Assembly: GCF_028768465.1 (NCBI RefSeq)
Contig: NZ_CP118225.1
Coordinates: forward strand, 7,227,417-7,291,416
Source: Rhodopirellula sp. P2
GTDB taxonomy: Bacteria; Planctomycetota; Planctomycetia; Pirellulales; Pirellulaceae
Direction: 5' to 3'
DNA length: 64,000 nucleotides
Part shown: positions 1-9,086 of the stretch, one piece after another
Position numbering within the stretch: the stretch's first letter is position 1
How the letters are laid out: each line of letters opens with the position of its first letter
Made by a program: the position numbers and the translations under genes
The notes under the pieces: model-generated
Database searches by the model: none
Seen by the model: the letters and a program-made list of their open reading frames with translations, nothing else
What the model was told of the DNA's origin: nothing

Positions 1-1315
1 CGACCGCCAGACGCATTTCGGCGGCCACCAGTTCGTGTCCCGCGGCTTGTTCCGTCCACTGTATCGCTTGGTCCAGGTGCCCCATCGCAGCAGCCAGCGA
101 ATCCTGGCAGCGTGCGGCGGTGCCGATCACGTTGCCCGTCTCTCCGGCGTCACGCTGCTCCGCGAAACCAACCAGACTTTCGATCAATTCCTCCACGCCA
201 GCACCCGACTCACTGCTGAGGGCGAAATCCGCCTGCATCGAATCGCCCTCCCAACCCGCGGGCATCAAATCTCGTTTGGTCGCGACGCAGATCAGTTCCG
301 CAGATCGCTTGGCGTCCGGCAGAACCGCATCAGGATCTTTCAACGATTCAAAATCGCCGCCGAGGGTCGCATCCATGCACCACACGTGCACGTCCGCTCC
401 ACGGGCCGCTTCCGCCGCCTGCAACTGAGCCTCACGCGACACACGTGCTTCGGGATCCGACTCGTCTCGCGATTCCAACCCCGCCGTGTCAATCAACTGA
501 AACGAATGACCGCCCCAGCTCGATTCCACCGTGACCAAATCACGAGTCGTTCCGGCTTGATCGGTCACGATCGCTGACTCAGTGCGCGACAAAACATTGA
601 GCAACTGGCTCTTCCCCGCGTTGGGCAATCCTCGCAAGACAACACGAATCGTTGGCGACGCCCCGCCACGATCGCTGAGCTGCGAACGCGTTTGTGAAAG
701 CAGAGCACGAAGTTCATCGAGTCGTTGAACCAGCACTTCGTCCGAGATGAACTCAATGTCTTCATCGACAAAATCCAACCCGGCTTCCACGTCCGCCAAC
801 AAATCCAACAGGGTTGAACGAGCGGATTGCAACGGCCGCGAAAGATTGCCAGCCAATTGCGACAGCGCCTGGTCCAAACTGCCACGATCCTCCGCTTCAA
901 TCACGCCGAGCACCGCCTCGGCTTGGGTCAGATCCAAACGCCCAGCCAAGAACGAACGCATCGTGAATTCACCTGGGCGAGCGGCTCTGGCCCCGGCCCG
1001 AATCGCTGCCTCCAAACTGGATTGCAACAACGGCGGCGAACCAATCAGATGCAGTTCCGCCGAAGGCTGGCCGGTGTAGCTGCGCTGGGTCGGCCAAACC
1101 ATCACGTCGACTTCGATCGCACCCAGCGGTTCCCCAAGAGCGAGCCGCTTCGAAACTCGAAACGGACGTTGACCGATCGATTCAGCCGATTCCAAGATCT
1201 CCATGCGACACAACACATCGACGCAGTCATGACCTGACAGGCGAACGATCCCGCGAGGCGCGGGCGCCATCGGCGAGGCGATGGCGGCGATGGTGTCATC
1301 CGCTTCCGAGGTCAC
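1..1315 (-). CDS. mnmE: tRNA uridine-5-carboxymethylaminomethyl modification GTPase MnmE (C-terminus beyond window)
   Basis: With MnmG, MnmE installs the carboxymethylaminomethyl group at U34 of certain tRNAs in the cytoplasm. Reading the minus strand from a GTG at 1315 gives 438 open codons. The N-terminal part has the TrmE-N pattern (DTIAAIASPMAPAPRGIVR, then PGEFTMRSFLAGRLDLTQAE). The G domain follows with G1 GLPNAGKS near residues 228-235, DTAGLE (G3) and TKRD as G4 (NKxD is usual). The family C-terminal FCIGK cysteine motif lies past base 1; about 30 residues are missing at the edge. The GTG start overlaps the dsbD stop codon as GTGA, so the two are probably translationally coupled. Only fragments of this gene appear if one insists on ATG starts, but the frame is continuous and I see no frameshift. 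Confidence 0.93.
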   Translation of the reverse strand, partial: MTSEADDTIAAIASPMAPAPRGIVRLSGHDCVDVLCRMEILESAESIGQRPFRVSKRLALGEPLGAIEVDVMVWPTQRSYTGQPSAELHLIGSPPLLQSSLEAAIRAGARAARPGEFTMRSFLAGRLDLTQAEAVLGVIEAEDRGSLDQALSQLAGNLSRPLQSARSTLLDLLADVEAGLDFVDEDIEFISDEVLVQRLDELRALLSQTRSQLSDRGGASPTIRVVLRGLPNAGKSQLLNVLSRTESAIVTDQAGTTRDLVTVESSWGGHSFQLIDTAGLESRDESDPEARVSREAQLQAAEAARGADVHVWCMDATLGGDFESLKDPDAVLPDAKRSAELICVATKRDLMPAGWEGDSMQADFALSSESGAGVEELIESLVGFAEQRDAGETGNVIGTAARCQDSLAAAMGHLDQAIQWTEQAAGHELVAAEMRLAV

Positions 1316-4038
1316 CGGGTTGCCGTGCCCGCGGTCGCAGGCCCTGCAGTCAGCCCATGGTCGCCCAGCGACGTTGTTGTCGCAGGCACACCGGAACGGA
1401 CACTTCGAGCAACCTTCGTCTCAGCTCCGTCGATGCTGGGGCCGGCGTTTTCCAACGCGTCCAACACCATCTGCTGGGACACCAGATCTCGCAGCACAAT
1501 GGGTTCGGCAGGCGACTTCCCGGGATAGATTGCCAACACGGGAATCGATCGGCTCTGCAGTTCTTTCAGCTTGGCTTCAATCTCCGGATCTTGATCCGTC
1601 CAGTCCGCCAGCATCGGCACCGCGTCCAGCTCTTCAATCAGCTGACGGGTCGCTTCGGTGTTGAGTGCCACGTTGTAGTTGACGATGCAGTTCACGCACC
1701 ACTTGGCGGTGAAGTCGATCATGACCGTGCGGCCCTCGGACTGATACTCTTTCAACTTGGCTTCGTCGTAGGGCTGCCACGCAATCGTCTTCACACCTTC
1801 GGCTGGTTCCGGTGCAGGGCCCAGCCACTGGAAAGCGGCGACGCCGATGATAATGGCGGACGCCACACCACCCGACCACGCATACAATCGCGATTGCAGG
1901 CTGCTCCAACTGGGCACCTTGCCGATGATCCAGCAACCAAACCAGACGCCGATCATGGCCACGAACACGGGCAACTTGTCGCCGTCACTGAACTGGTTGA
2001 AGAAGAACGCCACGGTTCCAAGAAACAAGAAGGCCAGGAATTCCTTCAGCGTTTCCATCCAGGTGCCAGGCTTGGGCAACCATGCCACGAGCGACGGCCA
2101 GATGCCAATCATCAGATAAGGCAATGCCATCCCGACGCCAACGATCATGATCACCGCCACCGTTTGCAGACTGGTCAACGCGAAGGTCAAACCCAGGATG
2201 CCGCCCAGCAACGGTCCGCTGCAGGGGGTCGCCAACACGGTTGCGAAGACACCTTTGAAGAACGCACCGGTGTAACCTTCCCGTTGCTGCAGAGCTTGCG
2301 ATGTCTTGCCACCGGCCATGCCCGGAGCAGGGATTTCCCAAACACCGAGGTAGCTGAGCGCCATCGCAAACATCAACAGCGTCAGCCCCAAGCGAACGGG
2401 GAAGTAAGTGAACTGTTGGCCCCAGTTGAACGACAACACCACTGCCAGCGTCGTCAGCACCGCAAACACGGACAAAATGCCGAGGGCGTAGACCACGTTG
2501 AGAAAGAAAATTCGCTTGCGGTCTTGGCCAGCCTGCTGAACAAAACTCATCACCTTCAGGCCCACGACGGGCAACACACAAGGCATGAAGTTCAGGATCA
2601 CCCCACCGATGAAAGCGAACAGCAGCGTCGTGCCAAAGGCTGTGCCAGCGTTCTCAGTGTCGTCCAGCACAGCGGCTTCGCTGACTGTCTCACGCGTCAC
2701 ACCATGAGCCGCTCCAGCAGCACTCGAACCGCTCGCTGCGGCATCCGCCATCGCAATTCGGGGTGTGTCTTCGGTTTGGGCATTGGTCGCCGAACCGGGG
2801 TCGACACTGGCATTCAGGGAAGGCGACAAGCCTTTGTCCACCCACTGCAGCGTTGCCGCATCGTCCAACACCAACATGCGTTTCTTGGCAGCCAACGTCA
2901 TCGCCTTCGGGGGCGAATTCGCAGGAGCCGACGGGACCACGTTGACGACGGTTTCAAACCCGATCGCCTTGGGCTGCTGACAACTGTCGTCGGTGCAGGC
3001 TTGGTAAGCGATTCCACCGGCCAGTTTGTGTTCACCCGGGGCCGCATCGGCGGGGACGGACACCGGAATCGTCCACGTCACGTTGCCATCGTGATAAGTC
3101 ACGCCGGGCAACAATTCATAATCCACCGATCGCGATTTCGTTTGCGGTGCACCGACCTTCAACTTCGATTTTTCGCTGACCACAAAGTTGGTCTTGGATT
3201 GCTCGTCGCTCACCGATGAGGTGTAAACGTGATACCCCGCATCAGGAATCGCGGTGAAGCGAAGCGTCCCGGTTTGGCCAGGCTCCAACTCCGGCGTCAA
3301 GTTGATCGCTTCCCAACGCACGACGTAATCGCGATCGCGAAAAGCGTTTTCGATCTCAACGGGATGAGCCTTCAGTCCCGCTGGATCCTCCGACTGCGTC
3401 GACGCCATCGTTTGCTTGGCTGGCGCCGAGCTCGCCGCAGGAACCTCGCCCGTGAACTTGGCGGTCAAGGTTTCGTTGATTGGCATGCAAGCCCCGCCAG
3501 TCAGACACGTCAACGCGTCCAGACGAATCTTCAAGTCACCCAACTGAGAAACCGTCGCTCCATCCAACAATTTCGCGGTGGCGGTGAAGTTGACCTCTTC
3601 TTCAAACTCTTCGACGGTGATCCCGCCAAAGTCTTGCGAGACACTCCGCAATGGCTCTCGGTCGCTTTTCCAATCCCCGACCAGTTTCACAGAATCGGAA
3701 TCCACCAAACTCAACTTGGTTGGCTTGGGACCGCCTTGGGGCTGGGTCGTGGAATACAAGTGCCACTTCGGCTGCAGTTTCACCTGGACCTGAATCTCAA
3801 TCTCACCGTCGGCAGTGGCCGAGTAGGTCGCTGTGGCATCCGCGGGGTCGTCGGTTTGCAGCGCCGCGCTGCCGTCCGCCGCAAAATCGTCCAGCGAGAA
3901 TTCGGAGAACAAACCGGTCGCGTCGGGATTGTCCGCATGCACCGGCACCACCGCTGTGACAGCCAGCAAAGCCGCGAACAGAACAACACCAGGAACACAC
4001 ATTTTCCGAGCAAACCCGGGTTGATAACTGCGATCCAT
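1312..4038 (-). CDS. dsbD: DsbD-type thiol:disulfide interchange protein with two N-terminal redox domains
   Basis: A membrane protein of 908 aa that carries electrons from cytoplasmic thioredoxin to periplasmic thiols. After a signal peptide there are two DsbD-N-like periplasmic domains, each with a cysteine pair (CLTGGAC near residue 180, CTDDSC near 349). Then comes a CcdA-like domain of about eight membrane helices with the key cysteines in MPCVLPVVGLK (~488) and ATPCSGPL (~607), and a C-terminal thioredoxin domain with WCVNC (~781). E. coli DsbD is about 565 aa and has one N-terminal domain, so this form is enlarged. I chose the ATG at 4038 because GGAGG lies 9 nt upstream; the open frame itself extends to 4137. 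It sits in a minus-strand cluster and overlaps mnmE by 4 nt. Confidence 0.9.
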   Translation of the reverse strand: MDRSYQPGFARKMCVPGVVLFAALLAVTAVVPVHADNPDATGLFSEFSLDDFAADGSAALQTDDPADATATYSATADGEIEIQVQVKLQPKWHLYSTTQPQGGPKPTKLSLVDSDSVKLVGDWKSDREPLRSVSQDFGGITVEEFEEEVNFTATAKLLDGATVSQLGDLKIRLDALTCLTGGACMPINETLTAKFTGEVPAASSAPAKQTMASTQSEDPAGLKAHPVEIENAFRDRDYVVRWEAINLTPELEPGQTGTLRFTAIPDAGYHVYTSSVSDEQSKTNFVVSEKSKLKVGAPQTKSRSVDYELLPGVTYHDGNVTWTIPVSVPADAAPGEHKLAGGIAYQACTDDSCQQPKAIGFETVVNVVPSAPANSPPKAMTLAAKKRMLVLDDAATLQWVDKGLSPSLNASVDPGSATNAQTEDTPRIAMADAAASGSSAAGAAHGVTRETVSEAAVLDDTENAGTAFGTTLLFAFIGGVILNFMPCVLPVVGLKVMSFVQQAGQDRKRIFFLNVVYALGILSVFAVLTTLAVVLSFNWGQQFTYFPVRLGLTLLMFAMALSYLGVWEIPAPGMAGGKTSQALQQREGYTGAFFKGVFATVLATPCSGPLLGGILGLTFALTSLQTVAVIMIVGVGMALPYLMIGIWPSLVAWLPKPGTWMETLKEFLAFLFLGTVAFFFNQFSDGDKLPVFVAMIGVWFGCWIIGKVPSWSSLQSRLYAWSGGVASAIIIGVAAFQWLGPAPEPAEGVKTIAWQPYDEAKLKEYQSEGRTVMIDFTAKWCVNCIVNYNVALNTEATRQLIEELDAVPMLADWTDQDPEIEAKLKELQSRSIPVLAIYPGKSPAEPIVLRDLVSQQMVLDALENAGPSIDGAETKVARSVRSGVPATTTSLGDHGLTAGPATAGTATR

Positions 4039-4047
4039 CGAAAACAT

Positions 4048-4052
4048 CCTCC
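4048..4052 (-). promoter_or_regulatory. Ribosome binding site of dsbD
   Basis: GGAGG on the minus strand, 9 nt before the ATG at 4038. It decides between the starts at 4038, 4047 and 4137. Clear Shine-Dalgarno sites are uncommon in this window. Confidence 0.6.
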
Positions 4053-4121
4053 GACGAGATAATTCAATGAGATGGAGAAGACATCGAACCCCATTCGTTC
4101 GACTGAAATCAGTCCCGTAGC

Positions 4122-5501
4122 TTAACAAAAGTGGCAAACTGAATCGATCAAACCGGAAATTCGGTTTGAGAGAGACTCAGGAGACGAAAAAAAGACTCGC
4201 CGCCTCAGTCCAATCCAATCCACCCAATTCGCCATGCCCACCCACGCGTTCAAGCGAAGCAGAGTCTCGCCCAAGGCGAGCTCTGCGGGTGTTGGGCCCT
4301 GCAGAAAGAATGGGCGTGCCCCGGCTCCATCCGCCAATCTCAACCCGTGATTTGCGGAGGCAATCCGATTGTATCCCTCCACGGCCAAACCCAGCCGCGT
4401 GGTCGCGGACCGCTGTTCCAACTGAACCGGAAAACTGCCCGCCCAGCGAACCAGGTCCACGATCGGGCAATCCCAGTCAATCGCGTCGTGATCAATGATT
4501 CCAGTCACCCGCTCGCGATTTGCGCTGAACAGGATGTGCTCTCGGTGAACGTCGCGAAGCACCCAAGCCTGCCGCTGATGTGCCGGTGTGTTCTCGATCT
4601 GCTGCTGCAATTCCGAAACCAACTTGCGATGAACACGGACGCCTCGCTCGACCATCCAATCCGTCGCGGACATCATTCGCTGAGCCAGCTCTTGGTAGCC
4701 AATCGGAACATCCTGTGGAGCGGTGAGGGCGGGAACGCCAACGTCACCCTCGGTCACACATCGTTCCAGCAGCGCTCGCCAACGTGCGGTCGTGTTTGGC
4801 AATCGCTCCCGCAGTGAACTCCCCGACAACAACCACGGACTCAACTCCTGAAGCCGTTGCATTCGATCCCGCAAACAACGCGGGACCTCCTTGGGCACAT
4901 GAGTTGGCCCATCAGTTGGCTCATGAGTTGGCACGGGCAAAACGCTCAGCCTCGCATGCACCCGGGCAATCGCTTCCCCGCCAAGCGACAAGGCACGCGC
5001 GGCAGCGGTGGTGTCCATTGCTTCGTCATCACCGCACGCGCTCCCGTCCACCCATGGCGTGCATTGCCAATGTCGGCCTTGCTCGAAAACGATCCAACGA
5101 CCATCCGCGGTCGGAACAGGCACCGCGAGCAGCCCAGAACGACACGGGGCTTCCCCCGATGAAAAAGAATCCAGCGAGAGCAATGAATCGCGATCAGCAA
5201 CCGCGGGATTCAAGAGAGGTGGCGTGATGCTTCCGCCACCAGAAACGTCCAGCGTGAGCCCGCCGGGAACGTCACTCGATGCGTCGGCAGGTTCCGCCAT
5301 CGCCTTGGCCAACTCATCAGCCAAACCGTGCCAGCGAGCCACGGACTGCCCTGCGGGCGACACCTTCAACGCATAAAAAAAGGGGGTCGCGGCGAGACGA
5401 ATTCGATACACCCGCCCGCCGCTCAACCCTGGGTTCCACGAATCGATGCTCAACGACGCTGCGTCTGGAAACCAGAGTCGTGCAATTCGTGAAACGTCCA
5501 A
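4122..5501 (-). CDS. Phosphotransferase-fold (APH/choline kinase-like) protein
   Basis: 459 aa, probably cytoplasmic; no signal peptide or membrane segment seen. The C-terminal third has the catalytic layout of the aminoglycoside phosphotransferase / homoserine kinase fold: LRDVHREHILF stands where most members have HGDxHxxN. The catalytic Asp is kept, His replaces the metal-binding Asn, and IIDHDAIDWDCPIVDL supplies the second Asp. The N-terminal part (GGRVYRIRLA...FYALKVSP) looks like the ATP-binding lobe with Lys. The substrate cannot be told from sequence. It starts 7 nt after the HDOD gene and ends 83 nt before dsbD, so it is probably co-transcribed with both. Nothing here implies antibiotic resistance. 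Confidence 0.7.
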   Translation of the reverse strand: MDVSRIARLWFPDAASLSIDSWNPGLSGGRVYRIRLAATPFFYALKVSPAGQSVARWHGLADELAKAMAEPADASSDVPGGLTLDVSGGGSITPPLLNPAVADRDSLLSLDSFSSGEAPCRSGLLAVPVPTADGRWIVFEQGRHWQCTPWVDGSACGDDEAMDTTAAARALSLGGEAIARVHARLSVLPVPTHEPTDGPTHVPKEVPRCLRDRMQRLQELSPWLLSGSSLRERLPNTTARWRALLERCVTEGDVGVPALTAPQDVPIGYQELAQRMMSATDWMVERGVRVHRKLVSELQQQIENTPAHQRQAWVLRDVHREHILFSANRERVTGIIDHDAIDWDCPIVDLVRWAGSFPVQLEQRSATTRLGLAVEGYNRIASANHGLRLADGAGARPFFLQGPTPAELALGETLLRLNAWVGMANWVDWIGLRRRVFFSSPESLSNRISGLIDSVCHFC

Positions 5502-5508
5502 AACGAAG

Positions 5509-6429
5509 CTACTTCTCGGCCAGGAATGACATGATGGATTGTTCAGGGACTGGTAATTTTAACAACGGAGCGAACTCAGCGGTGAGCTCATCGACTTCGG
5601 TCATGCATTCGACCAACGACTCACCTGTCATCCCTGAAAGTCGCTTGCAAGCGTTCGTGAATTTCTCCTGCTCGTGCCACTCCTTTTCACTGCACGATGG
5701 CAACAAAGACGCCAGCGCGACACAAGCGGCACCGCGGGCCTGGTTGCCCAATTCCAACAACTGTTCAATCTCGGTGTGCTGAGCAATCAAAGCCACAAAC
5801 TCTTCGGGAAGCTTCCAACGGGTCGCCAAGATCGCGGCGGCGTCCGCATGGTTCCAACCAAACATTTCTTTCTCCAAACCGCTCAGGCGTTTGCCTTCTG
5901 CGGCACGCTTCTCCACCAACGCTTCGTATTCGGTTGGCAACTCTTTGAGCAACAACGGAATCGCCATGTCTTGCAACAACGCACCCGCAAACAAATCTTC
6001 AGACGACTCCAACTTCAACAGTCGCCCCATCTTTCTCGCAAAGATCGCACGACGCAGCGAGTCTTGCCACAGCGCCTTGAGATCAAAGGGGCCGAACTTG
6101 GGGTTGGGAATCACACTGAACACCGCGTTCCACAACGCGAAGTTCACAATCGCTCGCGAACCCACCAAGGTGATCGCCTGCGGGATGCTCATGATTTCGC
6201 GACTGAACCCGAAATACGACGAGTTCACAAACCGCAACACCTGACCCATCAATCCTGGATCCGCCTCGATGGGTCGAGCGAAATCGTTCGGCCCGGCTTC
6301 TTCTTTCTGAGACAATTGCAACAGACTGATAGCGCTGTGTGGCAACGCTGGCAAAATGTCGACATGAAAAACATCTTCCAAGTTGGTGCTTTCTGCGACG
6401 CTGGTCATCGATCTCGGCTCGTAGGTCAT
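5509..6429 (-). CDS. HDOD domain protein
   Basis: 306 aa, soluble. Almost the whole protein matches the HDOD pattern (an HD-related output domain): LPHSAISLLQLSQ, then IEADPGLMGQVLRFVNSSYFGF, IPQAITLVGSRAIVNFAL, FAGALLQDMAIPLL, and WNHADAAAILATRWKLPEEF. HDOD proteins are signalling or regulatory and usually have no demonstrated hydrolase activity. Two starts are possible, ATG at 6429 or ATG at 6408 (MTSVAEST); neither has a clear Shine-Dalgarno. It is the first gene of the HDOD, phosphotransferase, dsbD, mnmE run, so the promoter of the cluster probably lies above 6429. Confidence 0.88.
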   Translation of the reverse strand: MTYEPRSMTSVAESTNLEDVFHVDILPALPHSAISLLQLSQKEEAGPNDFARPIEADPGLMGQVLRFVNSSYFGFSREIMSIPQAITLVGSRAIVNFALWNAVFSVIPNPKFGPFDLKALWQDSLRRAIFARKMGRLLKLESSEDLFAGALLQDMAIPLLLKELPTEYEALVEKRAAEGKRLSGLEKEMFGWNHADAAAILATRWKLPEEFVALIAQHTEIEQLLELGNQARGAACVALASLLPSCSEKEWHEQEKFTNACKRLSGMTGESLVECMTEVDELTAEFAPLLKLPVPEQSIMSFLAEK

Positions 6430-6788
6430 TGGTGCATTGCTCGCCGCCGCGAAGGACTCGCGTGGACTTGTATTCCGAAGGCTGATGGAACACTACGCCA
6501 CGAATCTCTTGATGCACGCCCAGGAGGACGACGGACCAAGCTGGATTCGCGATCAATCTTTTCCCTTGGAAGCCTTTGCCGGTCGCACCGGTTGCAACGA
6601 CGCGGTTTCGCGATGTTTCCATTCACCATCCCGCGTTGGCCTTTCGCCTCATCGGTTGCCTGCGTGCATCCAGTGGCGTCTGCCTCCCGGCCAACCCAAT
6701 CACCGCAAACCAATACCAAGCAAGGACTTACAACGACACTCAGGCGATCGACACCGCTCTGGCCCAACACGTGCAACCGTCCAGTCCC
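6430..6788. other. Intergenic stretch between divergent genes
   Basis: About 360 bp between the start of the HDOD gene (minus) and the start of the small membrane protein (plus). Frames are open across it on the plus strand, but I see no recognisable protein, RNA or repeat. Promoters for both sides must lie here; no convincing -35/-10 pair was picked out by eye. Confidence 0.4.
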
Positions 6789-7382
6789 ATGGCACTCGCA
6801 CGCTTTCGTTCGCTCGGCACCGCCCGATCCTACTCCCGCATTTCGTCTCACCACTTCGGCAACAGCCCGCAGGTGGATGCGTCGTTCTATTGGAACCGCC
6901 TGCGAAGGACGGCGGGACTGGCCGTCTTGCTCGGAATCGTGAACGTCCTCAGCGGTGTCTCTGGACCGATGAAGGCCTCCCATTCCACCGGCCCCCGCGA
7001 CCAGCCAACGCTGGCCGAACTGCCGCCAGAACCAGCGGCGGCGCAACCACCCGTCGCCAGCGGCCCGCGAGCGGTGCCTCCTGTGGGCTGGCGACGCACC
7101 ATCAACGGCTGGGAAAACGTCGCGGAATGGCCCGGTGCACACAACCACCTAGGGGGGATCCCTGCGCAAGTGTCCCTCTCAGATCAGATCATTTTGCAAG
7201 AGAAACGCGAACCCGCGATGCTTCGGCACTGGATGGACAAGCTTCGACACACCCACCCCGCGGTCATCGCTTCGGTGCAGATCGTCAGCGTCCTGATTCT
7301 GTTCGCAGCGTGGTTGGCGGTCCGAGAGAAACCCGGGCGGCGATTGCGTTCCCCCAGGCCCCCGAGCCAGCTCGTCTCGTAA
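6789..7382 (+). CDS. Hypothetical membrane protein with a WRRTxxGWE motif
   Basis: 197 aa from the ATG at 6789 (MALARFRSLG). A hydrophobic segment near residues 37-55 (TAGLAVLLGIVNVLSGV) and another near residues 160-178 (AVIASVQIVSVLILFAAWL) flank a Pro-rich, probably extracytoplasmic loop. The loop contains VGWRRTINGWENVAEW, a motif style I associate with small planctomycete membrane proteins of unknown role. The frame runs upstream to 6576, but that part reads like non-coding sequence. No function is assigned. It stands alone between the HDOD gene and recA, with 383 bp before recA. Confidence 0.6.
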   Translation: MALARFRSLGTARSYSRISSHHFGNSPQVDASFYWNRLRRTAGLAVLLGIVNVLSGVSGPMKASHSTGPRDQPTLAELPPEPAAAQPPVASGPRAVPPVGWRRTINGWENVAEWPGAHNHLGGIPAQVSLSDQIILQEKREPAMLRHWMDKLRHTHPAVIASVQIVSVLILFAAWLAVREKPGRRLRSPRPPSQLVS

Positions 7383-7765
7383 CGTTTCGTCGGTGGTTCC
7401 CGCGAAACGCGTCCCATTCGCGATTTAGCAGGCCACTTTGCCTGAGCTTCTCATCGGCTCGACCAGGGATTGCCTCGCCCGTGACCAAACGTGTCACGCC
7501 CCTGACGAATACTAAAGGTGTGAAGAGGAGGCAGCCGAATGCGGTCTACTCTGTGCCCCAAACGTCGATGAACCAAACGTCCATCCGACGTCATATCCTT
7601 CCGTGAAAAACCTGTCGAGCTTTCATTGTCTCCGGCAGCTTCCTCGATAGGATCGCCCCTGCGACTTCGCAGGGATTGCCATGTCTGACCATCGTTGGTC
7701 GGGGCATCGGTTGGGTTTGAATTGGAAACACCAAAAGTTTGTTCAGGGAATAAAGGAATCAGGAC
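7383..7765. other. Upstream region of recA
   Basis: 383 bp without a supported gene. A Shine-Dalgarno AAGGA at 7753-7757 lies 8 nt before the recA ATG. I looked for a LexA-type palindrome and did not find one I would defend, so SOS control of this recA is not shown by sequence alone. Confidence 0.4.
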
Positions 7766-8893
7766 ATGGCAAAGCAACCACGCATGGCAACGCCCGCAGC
7801 ATCCAAGGGCGTCAAGCTGGATCCGGGCATGAAGACCATTCTGGAAAAAGAACCCGGTCTGAAGACGACGCTTCAACAAATCGAAAAGTCGTTTGGCGAC
7901 GGTGCGATCATGCCGCTGGGAGCGTCCCAAAAGCTGACCATCGATTGCATCTCCACGGGCAGCCTCAGCCTCGACATGGCTCTGGGTGGAAAAGGCATCC
8001 CGCGAGGCCGAATCATCGAAGTCTTTGGACCGGAGTCTTCCGGGAAGACGACGTTGGCTCTGCACATCGGTGCCGAGGCCCAAAAGTCCGGCGGGATCGC
8101 AGCGATCATCGACGCCGAGCACGCCTTTGACCCCAGTTGGGCCAAGAAGCTCGGCGTGGAACTGGACAGCCTGTTGGTCAGCCAACCCAGCAGCGGTGAA
8201 GAGGCGATGCAGATCTGCGAGATGCTGGTCAAATCCAACGCCGTCGACGTCATCATCATCGACTCCGTCGCGGCCTTGGTGCCCAAGGCGGAACTCGAAG
8301 GCGAGATCGGCGACAGCCACGTGGGCCTGCAAGCTCGCTTGATGAGCCAATCGATGCGGAAGTTGACCGGTGCGATCGCCAAGAGCAAATCCGCCGTCGT
8401 CTTCATCAACCAAATTCGTGAGAAGGTCGGTGTGATGTTCGGCAGCCCCGAAACCACCCCCGGCGGTCGTGCCCTCAAGTTCTATTGCTCGTGCCGAATC
8501 GATGTTCGTCGGATCGGTGCCCTGAAAGATGGGGAAGAGCAAGTCGGTCAACGCGTCAAAGCGAAGATCGTCAAGAACAAGGTCGCACCTCCGTTCCGGA
8601 TCGCTGAATTCGACATGATGCACTCCAACGGGATCAGCTTCGAAGGCGATTTGTTGGATCTGGGAACCGAGAACAAAGTCGTCAACCGCAGCGGCTCCTG
8701 GTTCAAGTATGGCGACACTTACCTGGGGCAAGGCAAGGAGAAGGCTCGCAACTTCTTGATCGAGAACCCAGACGTCTCCGACGAGATCAAGCAAAAGGTC
8801 CTGGTCGCCGGCGGCTTTGTCGCACCACTCGAAGGAGCCGAAGACGAGGGTGAAGAAGCAGTCAAAGACGGAGAAGCCGTCGCCAACAGCTGA
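7766..8893 (+). CDS. recA: Recombinase RecA
   Basis: 375 aa. Cytoplasmic ATP-dependent strand-exchange protein of homologous recombination, and the usual LexA co-protease in bacteria that have LexA. Recognised by Walker [12 protein letters not shown] (about residues 88-98), [10 protein letters not shown], Walker [18 protein letters not shown], the L2 loop region [21 protein letters not shown], and the C-terminal [10 protein letters not shown] region. An extra basic N-terminal stretch of about 20 residues precedes the core, and the C-terminal tail is acidic ([11 protein letters not shown]), as is typical. The start is supported by AAGGA 8 nt upstream. It is monocistronic, with an intrinsic terminator 44 nt after the stop. 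Confidence 0.99.
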   Translation: MAKQPRMATPAASKGVKLDPGMKTILEKEPGLKTTLQQIEKSFGDGAIMPLGASQKLTIDCISTGSLSLDMALGGKGIPRGRIIEVFGPESSGKTTLALHIGAEAQKSGGIAAIIDAEHAFDPSWAKKLGVELDSLLVSQPSSGEEAMQICEMLVKSNAVDVIIIDSVAALVPKAELEGEIGDSHVGLQARLMSQSMRKLTGAIAKSKSAVVFINQIREKVGVMFGSPETTPGGRALKFYCSCRIDVRRIGALKDGEEQVGQRVKAKIVKNKVAPPFRIAEFDMMHSNGISFEGDLLDLGTENKVVNRSGSWFKYGDTYLGQGKEKARNFLIENPDVSDEIKQKVLVAGGFVAPLEGAEDEGEEAVKDGEAVANS

Positions 8894-8936
8894 TCCGCGC
8901 ATCGGGTTGGTCGCGAGGTCAGTTGGCCGCGAATCG

Positions 8937-8978
8937 AACGGATCGTCCCGGGGAAACCTGGGTCGGTCCGTTTTTTTT
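8937..8978 (+). terminator. Intrinsic terminator of recA
   Basis: AACGGA ... TCCGTT form the outer stem, with CCC/GGG pairs inside around a GAAA-type loop, followed directly by a run of eight T. It lies 44 nt after the recA stop. Confidence 0.85.
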
Positions 8979-9086
8979 GCCTCCGCAACTGAAACACTCA
9001 TCCCACGGATCCCGTTGCTCCGCGACTGTGGCCGAGCGCTGTCTTGACAAACGCTTCACGAACCTGCCCCGGTTGACCGCGAGCAC

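Noticed and set aside
1..1315. Apparent frameshift in mnmE
   Set aside because: Short frames on other phases are misleading; the true frame is continuous from GTG 1315 to the window edge.
1357..3219. 620-codon plus-strand frame
   Set aside because: Antisense to the well-supported dsbD gene; rich in Arg/His with no motifs.
4122..5501. Aminoglycoside resistance gene
   Set aside because: Only the general kinase fold is visible; key residues and length differ, and the context is a housekeeping cluster.
7383..7765. LexA box upstream of recA
   Set aside because: No palindrome close enough to any known LexA site was found by eye.
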